Notes under the pieces: model-generated | What the model was told of the DNA's origin: nothing | Databases searched by the model: none | What the model saw: only the letters and a program-made list of their open reading frames with translations | Shown here: piece after piece, positions 10,170-18,396 of the stretch | Layout: the number at the start of each line of letters is the position of its first letter | How positions within the stretch are numbered: the stretch's first letter is position 1 | NCBI GenBank assembly: GCA_012839095.1 | Contig: DUOA01000100.1 | Location: forward strand, 1 to 32,203 | Origin: Clostridiales bacterium | GTDB lineage: Bacteria > Bacillota > Clostridia > Caldicoprobacterales > DTU083 | Direction of reading: 5' to 3' | DNA length: 32,203 bases | Position numbers and translations under genes: made by a program

Positions 10170-10442
10170 ATGGGGATCAGATTAGTGAATATAGGATATG
10201 GCAATATTGTGTCCGCTAACCGTATGATTGCCATTGTCAGTCCGGAGTCCTCTCCCATCAAAAGAATCATCCAGAACGCGCGGGACAGGGGAATGCTGAT
10301 AGATGCCACATACGGCCGCAGGACCCGTGCAGTTATTATCACCGACAGCGATCATGTGATCCTTTCTGCAGTTCAACCTGAAACCGTCGCTCATCGTCTT
10401 CACTCCAGGGACTCGTCGACATCAATGACGGATGAGGAATAG
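10170..10442 (+). CDS. remA: RemA/DUF370 family regulator
   Basis: This 90-residue protein starts [19 protein letters not shown] and contains the invariant SPESSPIKR and [16 protein letters not shown] stretches of the RemA (YlzA, DUF370) family. In B. subtilis RemA is a DNA-binding regulator of biofilm matrix and osmoprotection genes and forms ring-shaped oligomers. The last 15 residues are polar and variable. The start is the ATG at 10170. A nearby ATG at 10163 is in another frame and not homologous. It sits between yicC and gmk exactly as in B. subtilis, so cotranscription is likely. Its targets in this organism are unknown. Confidence 0.93.
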   Translation: MGIRLVNIGYGNIVSANRMIAIVSPESSPIKRIIQNARDRGMLIDATYGRRTRAVIITDSDHVILSAVQPETVAHRLHSRDSSTSMTDEE

Positions 10443-10482
10443 GTAATACACGACAGTAATCATACTTTGAAAGGACAGAACC

Positions 10483-11094
10483 ATGAGAAAAAAAGGATTG
10501 CTAATTGTGGTTTCAGGCCCTTCCGGGGCGGGTAAGGGAACTGTATGCAGGGAGTGGCTCAGTCGAAATCCAGAAACTGAATTATCAATATCAGTCACCA
10601 CCAGGTCTCCCCGGCCGACGGAAGTGGAGGGGAAGAATTACTTTTTCAGAAGTCGTCAGGAATTCGAAAACATGATTGAGAGGAATGAGTTTCTGGAGTA
10701 TGCAAAAGTGTACGACAACTATTACGGCACCCCCCGCAGATATGTGCAGCAGAAGCTGATGGAAGGACGCGATGTAATACTGGAAATTGATATACAGGGG
10801 GCGCTTAAGGTAAAGGAACGCTTTGATGAAGGAGTTTTTATTTTTATTGTTCCACCAACCATGGAAGAACTAAGAAAGCGCATTGTTAAAAGGGGAACTG
10901 AGAATCCGGAAGTTATTATTAAGCGGTTCAACTGCGCCTTTGAAGAGATAAATTTCATAAAGCGCTATAATTATGTGGTGGTAAATGACAAGGTAGAGGA
11001 AGCAGTAAGAAAAATGGAAGCAATTGTGTTGGCAGAGAAATGCCGTGTGGATCGAAACAGCGAATTAATTATGAAACTGCAGGGAGGGATATAG
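10483..11094 (+). CDS. gmk: Guanylate kinase
   Basis: Guanylate kinase phosphorylates GMP or dGMP to the diphosphate in the cytoplasm. The 203-residue product has the P-loop GPSGAGKGT near residues 11-19. It also has the GMP-binding segment (TTRSPRPTEVEGKNYFF, EFLEYAKVYDNYYGTP), the Asp-containing VILEIDIQGA strand and the lid region (RIVKRGTENPEVIIKR). All are complete. The ATG at 10483 follows GAAAGGACAG. The stop is 3 bp before the rpoZ start, so translation is probably coupled. Confidence 0.97.
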   Translation: MRKKGLLIVVSGPSGAGKGTVCREWLSRNPETELSISVTTRSPRPTEVEGKNYFFRSRQEFENMIERNEFLEYAKVYDNYYGTPRRYVQQKLMEGRDVILEIDIQGALKVKERFDEGVFIFIVPPTMEELRKRIVKRGTENPEVIIKRFNCAFEEINFIKRYNYVVVNDKVEEAVRKMEAIVLAEKCRVDRNSELIMKLQGGI

Positions 11095-11097
11095 AAG

Positions 11098-11310
11098 ATG
11101 ATTTACCCGACTTTGGATTCATTAATGACTAAAGTGGACAGCAGATACACTCTGGTAGTTGAAGTGGCCAAAAGGGCGAGGCAGCTGGTTTCCGGAGCAG
11201 CCCCCCTGGTTGATGCGGAAAACGCCGCAGACAAGCCTGTATCAACTGCTGTCAGAGAGATAGAAGAAGGCTTAATAAGCTACAAGCGCACAAGAGACGG
11301 AATTAAGTAA
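11098..11310 (+). CDS. rpoZ: RNA polymerase omega subunit
   Basis: At 70 residues it has the standard omega layout: [20 protein letters not shown], then the [13 protein letters not shown] helix that contacts beta prime, then the conserved [12 protein letters not shown] segment. Omega helps assemble and stabilise core RNA polymerase. The ATG at 11098 follows GGGAGGG in the end of gmk. In B. subtilis coaBC follows this gene; here the next gene is priA, after a 103-bp gap that holds two potential RNA structures. Confidence 0.95.
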   Translation: MIYPTLDSLMTKVDSRYTLVVEVAKRARQLVSGAAPLVDAENAADKPVSTAVREIEEGLISYKRTRDGIK

Positions 11311-11331
11311 AAAGGTACAAGGTACCTTTTT
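11309..11331 (+). terminator. Hairpin at the end of rpoZ (possible terminator or attenuator)
   Basis: AAAAAGGTAC (11309-11318) pairs perfectly with GTACCTTTTT (11322-11331) around an AAG loop, overlapping the rpoZ stop codon. The U-run is inside and just after the stem, so it resembles an intrinsic terminator. The stem has only four G-C pairs and the 3-nt loop is tight, so read-through into priA is likely. Confidence 0.45.
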
Positions 11332-11334
11332 TTA

Positions 11335-11372
11335 CTGCGACAGGGCAAGCTGCCAATCTGTACCGGTCGCAG
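11335..11372 (+). promoter_or_regulatory. Structured element in the priA leader
   Basis: CTGCGAC (11335-11341) is perfectly complementary to GTCGCAG (11366-11372). The 24-nt interior carries a small GGCA-AGC-TGCC hairpin. A GTACC at 11360-11364 could also pair with the GGTAC arms of the preceding hairpin, so alternative folds are possible. It ends about 40 nt before the priA start codon. No known riboswitch or T-box signature was seen. Confidence 0.4.
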
Positions 11373-11413
11373 GCAAATATGCTGATTCAGTAAAACTAAG
11401 GGGAGTGGAGTGT

Positions 11414-13663
11414 ATGCCGGCAAACAAATACGCAGGAGTAGTAGTTGACCAAGTTCACCCGTCGCTGGACAAATTATTTCATTATTCCATTCCCGAAAAT
11501 CTGGCTGGACAGGTGCAGGTAGGAGTACGGGTTCAGGTGCCCTTTGGAAGGCGTCATGTTCAGGGCTATGTTTTGTCACTGGATGACGAGCCTGGTGTAT
11601 CGGAAGAAAAAATAAAACCTATCAGAAAGGTGCTGGATCATGACCCTGCTCTTAACTCCTCTGTTGTGCCGCTTATTACCTGGATGAAGGCGGAATATAA
11701 CTGCATGATGATTGAAGCAATACGATGCCTGATACCGCCGGGCATGCGGCTTAATCTAAGGGGAAAAACCCAGAAGACAGCAATTATATCGGATCCGGAT
11801 CAGGTTGATGAATGGGTAAGGGCGGTAGAAGGCTACTCAGCAGGCATGGCTTCCATTTTGAGAATTCTGCAGCAATATGATTCAATGCCGGTACAGGAAC
11901 TCATTGACCTTTCCGGCGCTTCCCGTTCCAGTATCCAGTCGCTTGAGAAACGGGGATATATAGTAATTGAAGAGGAGGATATTTATCGTGATCCATGGCC
12001 TGTCATACATGGACCTACCAGACCTCCGGTCTTCAATCAGGAACAGGAAGCAGCCGCGAAAAAAATAGGAGAATGCATTCGTAAAGGCAGTGGAATCATA
12101 CTCCTGCGCGGTGTGACAGGGAGCGGCAAAACTGAGGTTTATATGAAAGCTGCAGAGGATGCAATTGCACTTAACAAGCAGGTGATAGTGCTGGTGCCTG
12201 AAATTTCCCTTACGCCGCAGACTGTAAGCCGATTCAAAGGCCGGTTTGGGGATCAGGTGGCTATACTTCACAGTCGTTTGTCTCTGGGTGAGAGATATGA
12301 TGAGTGGAGAAAAATTCGAAGCAATGAGGTGCAAATTGTCGTTGGCGCCCGCTCTGCTGTATTTGCTCCTATGGAACGGCTGGGCCTCATCATTCTTGAT
12401 GAAGCCCATGAGGACAGCTACAAATCGGAATCACGTCCCCGCTATCATGCAAGGGACGTTGCAAAAAAACGATGTGAACTGGATGGCGCGGTTTTGGTGC
12501 TGGGCAGCGCTACACCTGCCCTGGAAGACTATCATAGGGCCCTGCTGGGTGAATATCACCTGGTAGAGATGATAAACCGGGCGGATTACCAGGCTCTGCC
12601 TCCTGTAGAAATTATTGACATGCGGCGTGAGCTGGAAATGGGAAACCGAAGCATGTTCAGCGATACATTGTATCAAGCCCTGAACGATACTCTCAGCAGA
12701 GGAGAACAGTCAATAATTCTACTCAATCGAAGAGGGTATGCACGGTTTGTATCCTGCAGGAGCTGCGGTTACGTAATCAAGTGTCACAATTGTGATGTTT
12801 CCTTAACCTACCATGCCAAAGGCCAGGCTTTGAAATGCCATTACTGCGGATATACCGAGATGTATCCGAAGGTCTGCCCGGAATGCGGCAGCAAATATAT
12901 AAGACATTTCGGCATGGGTACGCAAAAAGTGGAAGAGGAGTTGAAAAGTCTTTTTCCTGCTGCCCGGCTTTTGCGTATGGATGCGGATACAACCGGCAGA
13001 AAAGGAGCACATTACAAAATTTTGGATGCTTTCGAAAGAGAGGAATATGATATCCTGCTCGGCACTCAAATGGTTGCCAAAGGACTGGATTTTCCCAAGG
13101 TCACGCTGGTAGGAGTGCTGGCAGCGGATGCAGCTTTAAACCTGCCGGATTATCGCAGCTGTGAGAAAACCTTCCAGTTGATTACTCAGGTGGCGGGTCG
13201 TGCAGGGCGGGGAGACAGGCCAGGACGGGTAGTGGTTCAATCCTATCAGCCGGAGCATTATGCCATTCAATTTGCTGCCCGCCATGATTATACCGGATTC
13301 TTCAACAGGGAAATTCAAATCCGGCATCAATTTAACTATCCGCCTTATTCTCATATCATCCGTGTACTGATTTCAGGAGAGCGGGAGAAGGAATTGATAC
13401 AGTTTGCGAAAAATATGGTAAAATGGTTAAAGAAGCGTATTGAGAATACGGATCTGCTGAAGAAAGGCTTGCTGGACCTGGGGGCCTACCAGGCACCTAT
13501 CGGTCGGATTAAAAACAAGTACCGCTGGCAGGTTCTAATACGGATTCGGGCAGATTGGAAGTTCAGGGATGCCTATCACAGGCTCACAGATGAGCTGGAC
13601 GGGGAGTTTTATAACGACTCTCTCACTGTTGCCCTGGATTTCAATCCACTCAGTTTATTATAG
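11414..13663 (+). CDS. priA: Primosomal replication restart helicase PriA
   Basis: PriA recognises stalled forks and reloads the replicative helicase. From this ATG the product is 749 residues, a normal length. It has the N-terminal DNA-binding domain, then the helicase core with Walker [12 protein letters not shown] and DEAH box ([12 protein letters not shown]). An eight-cysteine zinc-binding insertion follows ([14 protein letters not shown] ... [18 protein letters not shown]). The C-terminal helicase motifs [14 protein letters not shown] and [13 protein letters not shown] come next. The ATG at 11414 is chosen because AAGGGGAG lies 8 bp upstream; a GTG three codons earlier overlaps that ribosome-binding site. 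In B. subtilis coaBC lies directly upstream; it is missing here. def follows 13 bp downstream. Confidence 0.96.
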   Translation: MPANKYAGVVVDQVHPSLDKLFHYSIPENLAGQVQVGVRVQVPFGRRHVQGYVLSLDDEPGVSEEKIKPIRKVLDHDPALNSSVVPLITWMKAEYNCMMIEAIRCLIPPGMRLNLRGKTQKTAIISDPDQVDEWVRAVEGYSAGMASILRILQQYDSMPVQELIDLSGASRSSIQSLEKRGYIVIEEEDIYRDPWPVIHGPTRPPVFNQEQEAAAKKIGECIRKGSGIILLRGVTGSGKTEVYMKAAEDAIALNKQVIVLVPEISLTPQTVSRFKGRFGDQVAILHSRLSLGERYDEWRKIRSNEVQIVVGARSAVFAPMERLGLIILDEAHEDSYKSESRPRYHARDVAKKRCELDGAVLVLGSATPALEDYHRALLGEYHLVEMINRADYQALPPVEIIDMRRELEMGNRSMFSDTLYQALNDTLSRGEQSIILLNRRGYARFVSCRSCGYVIKCHNCDVSLTYHAKGQALKCHYCGYTEMYPKVCPECGSKYIRHFGMGTQKVEEELKSLFPAARLLRMDADTTGRKGAHYKILDAFEREEYDILLGTQMVAKGLDFPKVTLVGVLAADAALNLPDYRSCEKTFQLITQVAGRAGRGDRPGRVVVQSYQPEHYAIQFAARHDYTGFFNREIQIRHQFNYPPYSHIIRVLISGEREKELIQFAKNMVKWLKKRIENTDLLKKGLLDLGAYQAPIGRIKNKYRWQVLIRIRADWKFRDAYHRLTDELDGEFYNDSLTVALDFNPLSLL

Positions 13664-13676
13664 AAAGAGTGATTAT

Positions 13677-14141
13677 ATGGCTATAAGAAAGATTAAGCAC
13701 TATCAGAAGGATGAGATCCTTCGTAAGATGGCTAAGAAAGTAGAAAAAATTGATGACAGGGTACAAACACTCATTGATGACATGATCGATACCATGTACC
13801 ATGCTGAAGGCGTGGGTCTGGCAGCTCCCCAGGTAGGTGTTTTAAAGCGCATCGTGGTTGTGGACACAGGCGAAGACGAAGGACTGCTGGCCTTGATCAA
13901 CCCTGAGTTCATTGAGCAATCCGGCGAGGAAACTGAATATGAAGGCTGCCTGAGCATACCCGATGTCAGAATGAAAGTAAACCGCCCTGCCCATGTAGTG
14001 GTAAAGGCTTTGGACAGACAGGGCAGGGAAATAGAAGTAAGAGGCTCGGGGCTGCTGGCAAGAGCCTTATGCCATGAACTGGATCACCTGGACGGCATTC
14101 TTTTTATCGACAAGGCCCTTCCGGAACTGCCGGAAGAATAA
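13677..14141 (+). CDS. def: Peptide deformylase
   Basis: The 154-residue metalloenzyme removes the formyl group from the N-terminal methionine of new proteins. All three family motifs are present: [17 protein letters not shown] (metal-ligand Cys) and HELDHLDG (HExxH). The reading frame is open upstream into priA, but the start MAIRKIKHY at 13677 gives the normal length and sits 13 bp after the priA stop behind a modest AGAAAGAG. It is followed by fmt, so the enzymes that add and remove the formyl group are encoded together. Confidence 0.96.
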   Translation: MAIRKIKHYQKDEILRKMAKKVEKIDDRVQTLIDDMIDTMYHAEGVGLAAPQVGVLKRIVVVDTGEDEGLLALINPEFIEQSGEETEYEGCLSIPDVRMKVNRPAHVVVKALDRQGREIEVRGSGLLARALCHELDHLDGILFIDKALPELPEE

Positions 14142-14164
14142 GCTTTTGTTTGGAGGATTATTAA

Positions 14165-15112
14165 TTGCTTAGGATTATTTTTATGGGAACCCCTGATTTT
14201 GCTCTTCCTGCACTGGAGGCGATAAGAAATAGCGATCATGAGCTCATAGCCGTTATCACACAGCCGGATCGGCCGAAAGGCAGAGGAAAGCTTCTTACGC
14301 CGCCTCCGGTAAAGGTATGGGCTGAAAAAAATCAGATTCCGGTTTATCAGCCGCTGCGGGTGCGGGGCAACCAGATATTTATGGAGCAAATAAGGAGTCT
14401 GGCACCCGATCTTATTGTTACAGCTGCATATGGGCAGATTCTGCCAGGTGAGTTTCTGGACATTCCGCCTTTAGGCTGCATCAATATACATGCATCTATG
14501 CTGCCTGAATACCGCGGTGCTTCTCCTATACAACAGGTCCTGCTTGACGGCAGGGACAGGACGGGGGTAAGCGTAATATATATGGATATCGGTATGGACA
14601 CCGGAGATATAATATACGCGAAAGAGCTTGCCATCAATCCGGATGAGAATGCGGGTCAGCTCCATGATCGACTGGCCCATCTGGCAGGAACCATGATTTC
14701 TGAAGTTTTGGATATGTTTGAGAAGGGCAGGCCGGAGGGTAAACCTCAGAATTCTGAAAAGGCTACCTATTGCAGCAAGATAGAAAAAACCATGGGGGAA
14801 ATCCAGTGGAGTAAATCAGCTGCTGAGATTAATAATCATATCAGAGCCTTAACCCCCTGGCCGGGTGCTTTTACCTTTGTTAACGGTAAGCGCCTCAAGG
14901 TATGGAAGGCCTCTGTCAGGGAATACTCAACTAATGAAAAGCATGATCCTGGAACAGTGTTGTGTGCTGACCGGACAAATGGGCTGATAGTCGCCTGCGG
15001 CCGGGGGATATTGAGGATAAAGGAACTGCAGGTGCCTGGCGGAAGGCCCATGTCCGATCTGGAATACCTGAGAGGTAACCCGGTTGCGGTTGGCATCCGC
15101 CTGGGACATTAG
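14165..15112 (+). CDS. fmt: Methionyl-tRNA formyltransferase
   Basis: Fmt transfers a formyl group from 10-formyl-THF to Met-tRNA(fMet). The 315-residue length is typical. The N-terminal catalytic domain shows IIFMGTPDFALPALEAI, the catalytic region INIHASMLPEYRGASPIQ (Asn-His pair, folate site), and DIGMDTGDI (catalytic Asp). The C-terminal OB-like tRNA-binding domain contains ALTPWPGAFTF. The start is a TTG at 14165, 8 bp after GGAGG; no ATG fits before the conserved first strand. It is directly downstream of def and 29 bp before rsmB. Confidence 0.96.
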   Translation: MLRIIFMGTPDFALPALEAIRNSDHELIAVITQPDRPKGRGKLLTPPPVKVWAEKNQIPVYQPLRVRGNQIFMEQIRSLAPDLIVTAAYGQILPGEFLDIPPLGCINIHASMLPEYRGASPIQQVLLDGRDRTGVSVIYMDIGMDTGDIIYAKELAINPDENAGQLHDRLAHLAGTMISEVLDMFEKGRPEGKPQNSEKATYCSKIEKTMGEIQWSKSAAEINNHIRALTPWPGAFTFVNGKRLKVWKASVREYSTNEKHDPGTVLCADRTNGLIVACGRGILRIKELQVPGGRPMSDLEYLRGNPVAVGIRLGH

Positions 15113-15141
15113 ACGAAAGGTGAATCAGGCAGGCGGATAAT

Positions 15142-16506
15142 ATGAGACAAAACAGCCCAAGAAATCAAAAATATGATCCTGACCGTCATGCAGCCTTGCA
15201 GGTCCTTAAGGAAGTAAATCAGGACAAACGTTTTGCCAATATCAGTCTGAAGGAGATCTTGCGGAACCGCTCCCTGACCGGACGGGACGCTGCTTTTGTT
15301 ACGCAGCTGGTATACGGCACTCTGGAGAAACAAATTACAATTGATTATCTGCTGGGAAAACTCGCTGATTTGAGGCGGGTCAATCCCTGGATTGCAAACA
15401 TCCTGCGGATGGGGGCATATCAAATTCTTTATATGGACAGGGTACCTGATTCCGCTGCCTGCAATGAGGCCGTCAAGCTATGCATTGCGCACGGTCTGTT
15501 TGCATTAAAGGGATTGGTGAACGGTATTCTGCGCAATCTTGCCCGGTGCAAGGAAGAGCTTAAAATACCTGATCCCAGTCTGCCGTTTGCTGAGAATCTT
15601 TCGGTTAAGTACAGTTATCCCTTGTGGTTAGTGGAAAAATGGATTAAGGATTTCGGAAAGGAAACCGCTGAAGACATCCTTAAGCCAATTGGCGCAAATA
15701 ATATAACAACAATTCGGGTTCATTCTTCAAATACTAAAGACAGGCTGAAGGAATTACTCAGGCCGCATGGCATGGAAGTTCAGGACGGATTTCATTTAAG
15801 TGAAGCCTTATGCCTTTCAAATATCGGAGACATTGAATCAAACATATACTATCAGAAAGGCTTTTTTACAGTACAGGGAGAAAGCTCCATTCTGGTATCT
15901 CATATAGTAGATCCCAAGCCGGGTGAGACTGTACTGGATGCCTGCAGTTCTCCCGGAGGCAAGGCAATTCATATGGCAGAGCTTATGAATGGACAGGGAC
16001 GGGTTGCTGCCTGGGATATCCATCCCCACAGGGTGGACCTGATTGAACGGAATAGAAAACGCATGGGTGCGGAAATTGTACAGCCTCTTGTGATGGATGC
16101 GGCCATAGAGAACGCTGAATGGATGAATAAATTTGATCGAATACTGATTGATGCGCCTTGTTCCGGTCTGGGAATCATACATAAAAAACCGGATATTAAA
16201 TTGCGGCTGACACCAAACGATTTGAAGGGGCTGCCGGAAATCCAGGCAAAGATCCTGTCTGCCTGCAGCTTATATCTTAAACCGGGCGGGGTTTTGGTAT
16301 ACAGTACCTGTACCATTAACCCTGAAGAAAATCATGATATCGTTGCAGGATTTTTAAGAAACCACCCAGATTTTCTGTTGGAAGATCCATTATCCTTTAT
16401 GCCGGACACCCTGCATACAGCTGTCCAAAACAGAATGGTGCAGATAATACCTTCCCGGCACAGGATAGACGGCTTTTTTATAGCCAGATTGCGGAGGACG
16501 AGTTAA
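15142..16506 (+). CDS. rsmB: 16S rRNA (cytosine-967-C5)-methyltransferase RsmB
   Basis: The 454-residue protein has an N-terminal NusB-like RNA-binding domain (about 10-150) and a C-terminal Rossmann methyltransferase of the NOL1/NOP2/Sun family. SAM binding is shown by LDACSSPGGKAIHMAE. The catalytic DAPCSGLG and STCTINPEEN motifs hold the two active-site cysteines. It methylates C967 (E. coli numbering) of 16S rRNA. The ATG at 15142 is 29 bp after fmt. The ribosome-binding region is AAGGTGAATCAGGCAGGCGG. The stop overlaps the rlmN start region, fitting a tightly coupled operon. In B. subtilis the orthologue is yloM. Confidence 0.95.
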   Translation: MRQNSPRNQKYDPDRHAALQVLKEVNQDKRFANISLKEILRNRSLTGRDAAFVTQLVYGTLEKQITIDYLLGKLADLRRVNPWIANILRMGAYQILYMDRVPDSAACNEAVKLCIAHGLFALKGLVNGILRNLARCKEELKIPDPSLPFAENLSVKYSYPLWLVEKWIKDFGKETAEDILKPIGANNITTIRVHSSNTKDRLKELLRPHGMEVQDGFHLSEALCLSNIGDIESNIYYQKGFFTVQGESSILVSHIVDPKPGETVLDACSSPGGKAIHMAELMNGQGRVAAWDIHPHRVDLIERNRKRMGAEIVQPLVMDAAIENAEWMNKFDRILIDAPCSGLGIIHKKPDIKLRLTPNDLKGLPEIQAKILSACSLYLKPGGVLVYSTCTINPEENHDIVAGFLRNHPDFLLEDPLSFMPDTLHTAVQNRMVQIIPSRHRIDGFFIARLRRTS

Positions 16507-16507
16507 A

Positions 16508-17614
16508 TTGGAACATAAAACAGATATTCTCAGTAAATCCCTGGATGAGATAAAAAGGGATCTGATTTCCATGGGGGAAAAATCCTTTCGAGGAGAACAG
16601 ATCTATGAATGGCTGTATAAGAAGGGAGTAACCTCCTTTCATGAAATGACCAATCTGCCCCAAACGCTCATACTGAAGCTGGAAAGCCAATATTCCATCG
16701 GGACCCTTCGGCTTCTGAAACGATTGATCTCCAAGGACAGGCATACCATAAAGTATTTGTATTTACTGGGTGATAATAATATAATAGAGTGTGTTGTTAT
16801 GAAATATCATCATGGCAATACCCTGTGCCTGTCAACTCAGGTGGGCTGTGCCATGGGCTGCAGCTTTTGTGCTTCCGGAGCAGGCGGCCTGGTACGAAAT
16901 CTGTCTGTGGGTGAAATGACAGCTCAGCTTTTAATAACAGACCGCGATATTTCGGAATTGGGATGGGGCCGGATTACCGGCATGGTCCTTATGGGCAGCG
17001 GTGAACCTCTGGACAATTATGACAATACTTTGGAGTTTCTTCATCAGATTCATAATCCAAAAGGGTTCAATATGGGCTGGAGAAGCATTACCTTGTCTAC
17101 CTGCGGAATGGTACCGAAAATCCGTTTGCTGGCTGATGAAGGAATCAGCATTAATTTGGCCGTATCTCTCCATGCATCCAATGATGAAATGCGCAGGAGA
17201 ATAATGAGGATAGCAAATGTCTATTCCATCAAGGATGTGATTGAGGCTTCCAGGTACTATTTTGAAAAGACCGGGAGAAGGGTTACCTTCGAATATGCCT
17301 TGATTCAGGATGAAAACGACAAACCGGAGCATGCCGAAGAACTGGCATACATTTTAAGAGAATTTCCCTGCCATGTCAATCTGATTCCACTGAACGAAAA
17401 CATGCACAGCAGCAGTAAACGGAGCCGCATTCAGGCAATAAACAAGTTTGAATCCGTTCTGAAATCTGCCGGAATATCCGTGACCCGCAGACGTGAAATG
17501 GGCCCGGACATTCAGGGAGCCTGTGGTCAACTGAAAGCTTCTTTCTTAAACGGAACAGCAGATTTCAAAACCGAGGAAGCAGAAAGCTCCAATGGGAAAT
17601 ATCAAAGGATTTGA
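16508..17614 (+). CDS. rlmN: 23S rRNA A2503 / tRNA A37 C2-methyltransferase RlmN (radical SAM)
   Basis: RlmN uses a 4Fe-4S cluster and SAM to methylate C2 of A2503 in 23S rRNA and of A37 in some tRNAs. The radical-SAM motif is C114-x3-C118-x2-C121 (VGCAMGCSFCASG), and the catalytic C-terminal cysteine is C339 (QGACGQL). The GSGEPLDNYDNT and VSLHASNDEMRRRIM blocks are typical. Length 368 residues. The start is a TTG at 16508, 10 bp after GGAGG, immediately after the rsmB stop. prpC follows with a small overlap of its ribosome-binding site and this stop codon. Confidence 0.96.
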   Translation: MEHKTDILSKSLDEIKRDLISMGEKSFRGEQIYEWLYKKGVTSFHEMTNLPQTLILKLESQYSIGTLRLLKRLISKDRHTIKYLYLLGDNNIIECVVMKYHHGNTLCLSTQVGCAMGCSFCASGAGGLVRNLSVGEMTAQLLITDRDISELGWGRITGMVLMGSGEPLDNYDNTLEFLHQIHNPKGFNMGWRSITLSTCGMVPKIRLLADEGISINLAVSLHASNDEMRRRIMRIANVYSIKDVIEASRYYFEKTGRRVTFEYALIQDENDKPEHAEELAYILREFPCHVNLIPLNENMHSSSKRSRIQAINKFESVLKSAGISVTRRREMGPDIQGACGQLKASFLNGTADFKTEEAESSNGKYQRI

Positions 17615-17625
17615 GGGGGGTTCCA

Positions 17626-18396
17626 ATGGAATACGGTGCATTCAGTCACAGGGGTCTGCAAAGAAAATCCAATGAAGATCATTTTTACATACCTGAAGAC
17701 AGTCAAAGAAGACCTGCCTTCATAATTGTAGCTGACGGAATGGGAGGTCACAATGCAGGCGATTTGGCCAGCAGGCTTGCAGTCGAAAATATTGTCTCAT
17801 ACTTCCTCGAAATGGAAAACAAGCTCCAATCTGCAGAGGTGCTGATAAAAGCAATCCAGCATTCAATGGAGCTGGCCAATGATAAGATATATGCATTATC
17901 CCGTTCGGAAGCGCACTTGTCGGGTATGGGCACTACCCTGACCATGGCAGTATTTGATGAAAATCGCCTTTATGTGGCTCATGTGGGAGACAGCAGATGC
18001 TACCTGATTCGTAAAAAAAGAGTTTATCAGATCACCAAAGATCACTCTCTGGTTCAGGAGCTTCTGGATAATGGCAGCATCACCCATGATGAAATGCATC
18101 TTCATCCCAAAAAAAACGTTATCACCAGAGCACTGGGTACTGAAGGCAGGCTGCGAATTGATTGCTTCGAAAAGAATCTGGAGACAGGAGACATGGTTTT
18201 GCTGTGCACGGATGGTTTGATTAACTATATAGATCTGGAAGAGCATATAAAGGATATGCCCCAGAATATTTCCATGGAGCAACTGGCTGACAGGCTGGGA
18301 AGGGCAGCTTTGGAAGCAGGGGGCTCCGATGATATTACCGTAGCCGTTGCCAGATATTCCGGCATGGGAAAGAGGGGTGACGTCCTTGCTGGGTAA
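17626..18396 (+). CDS. prpC: PP2C-family protein Ser/Thr phosphatase (PrpC/Stp)
   Basis: The 256-residue metal-dependent phosphatase removes phosphate from Ser/Thr residues placed by the adjacent PrkC kinase. The PP2C motifs are complete: RKSNEDHFY, ADGMGGHNAGDLAS (metal-binding Asp), GMGTTL, HVGDSRCYLI, CTDGL and GGSDDITV. The ATG at 17626 is 5 bp after GAGGGGGG; a TTG five codons earlier lies before this ribosome-binding site and is less likely. Its end overlaps the prkC start by about 11 bp, so phosphatase and kinase are made together. No membrane segment: cytoplasmic. Confidence 0.95.
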   Translation: MEYGAFSHRGLQRKSNEDHFYIPEDSQRRPAFIIVADGMGGHNAGDLASRLAVENIVSYFLEMENKLQSAEVLIKAIQHSMELANDKIYALSRSEAHLSGMGTTLTMAVFDENRLYVAHVGDSRCYLIRKKRVYQITKDHSLVQELLDNGSITHDEMHLHPKKNVITRALGTEGRLRIDCFEKNLETGDMVLLCTDGLINYIDLEEHIKDMPQNISMEQLADRLGRAALEAGGSDDITVAVARYSGMGKRGDVLAG

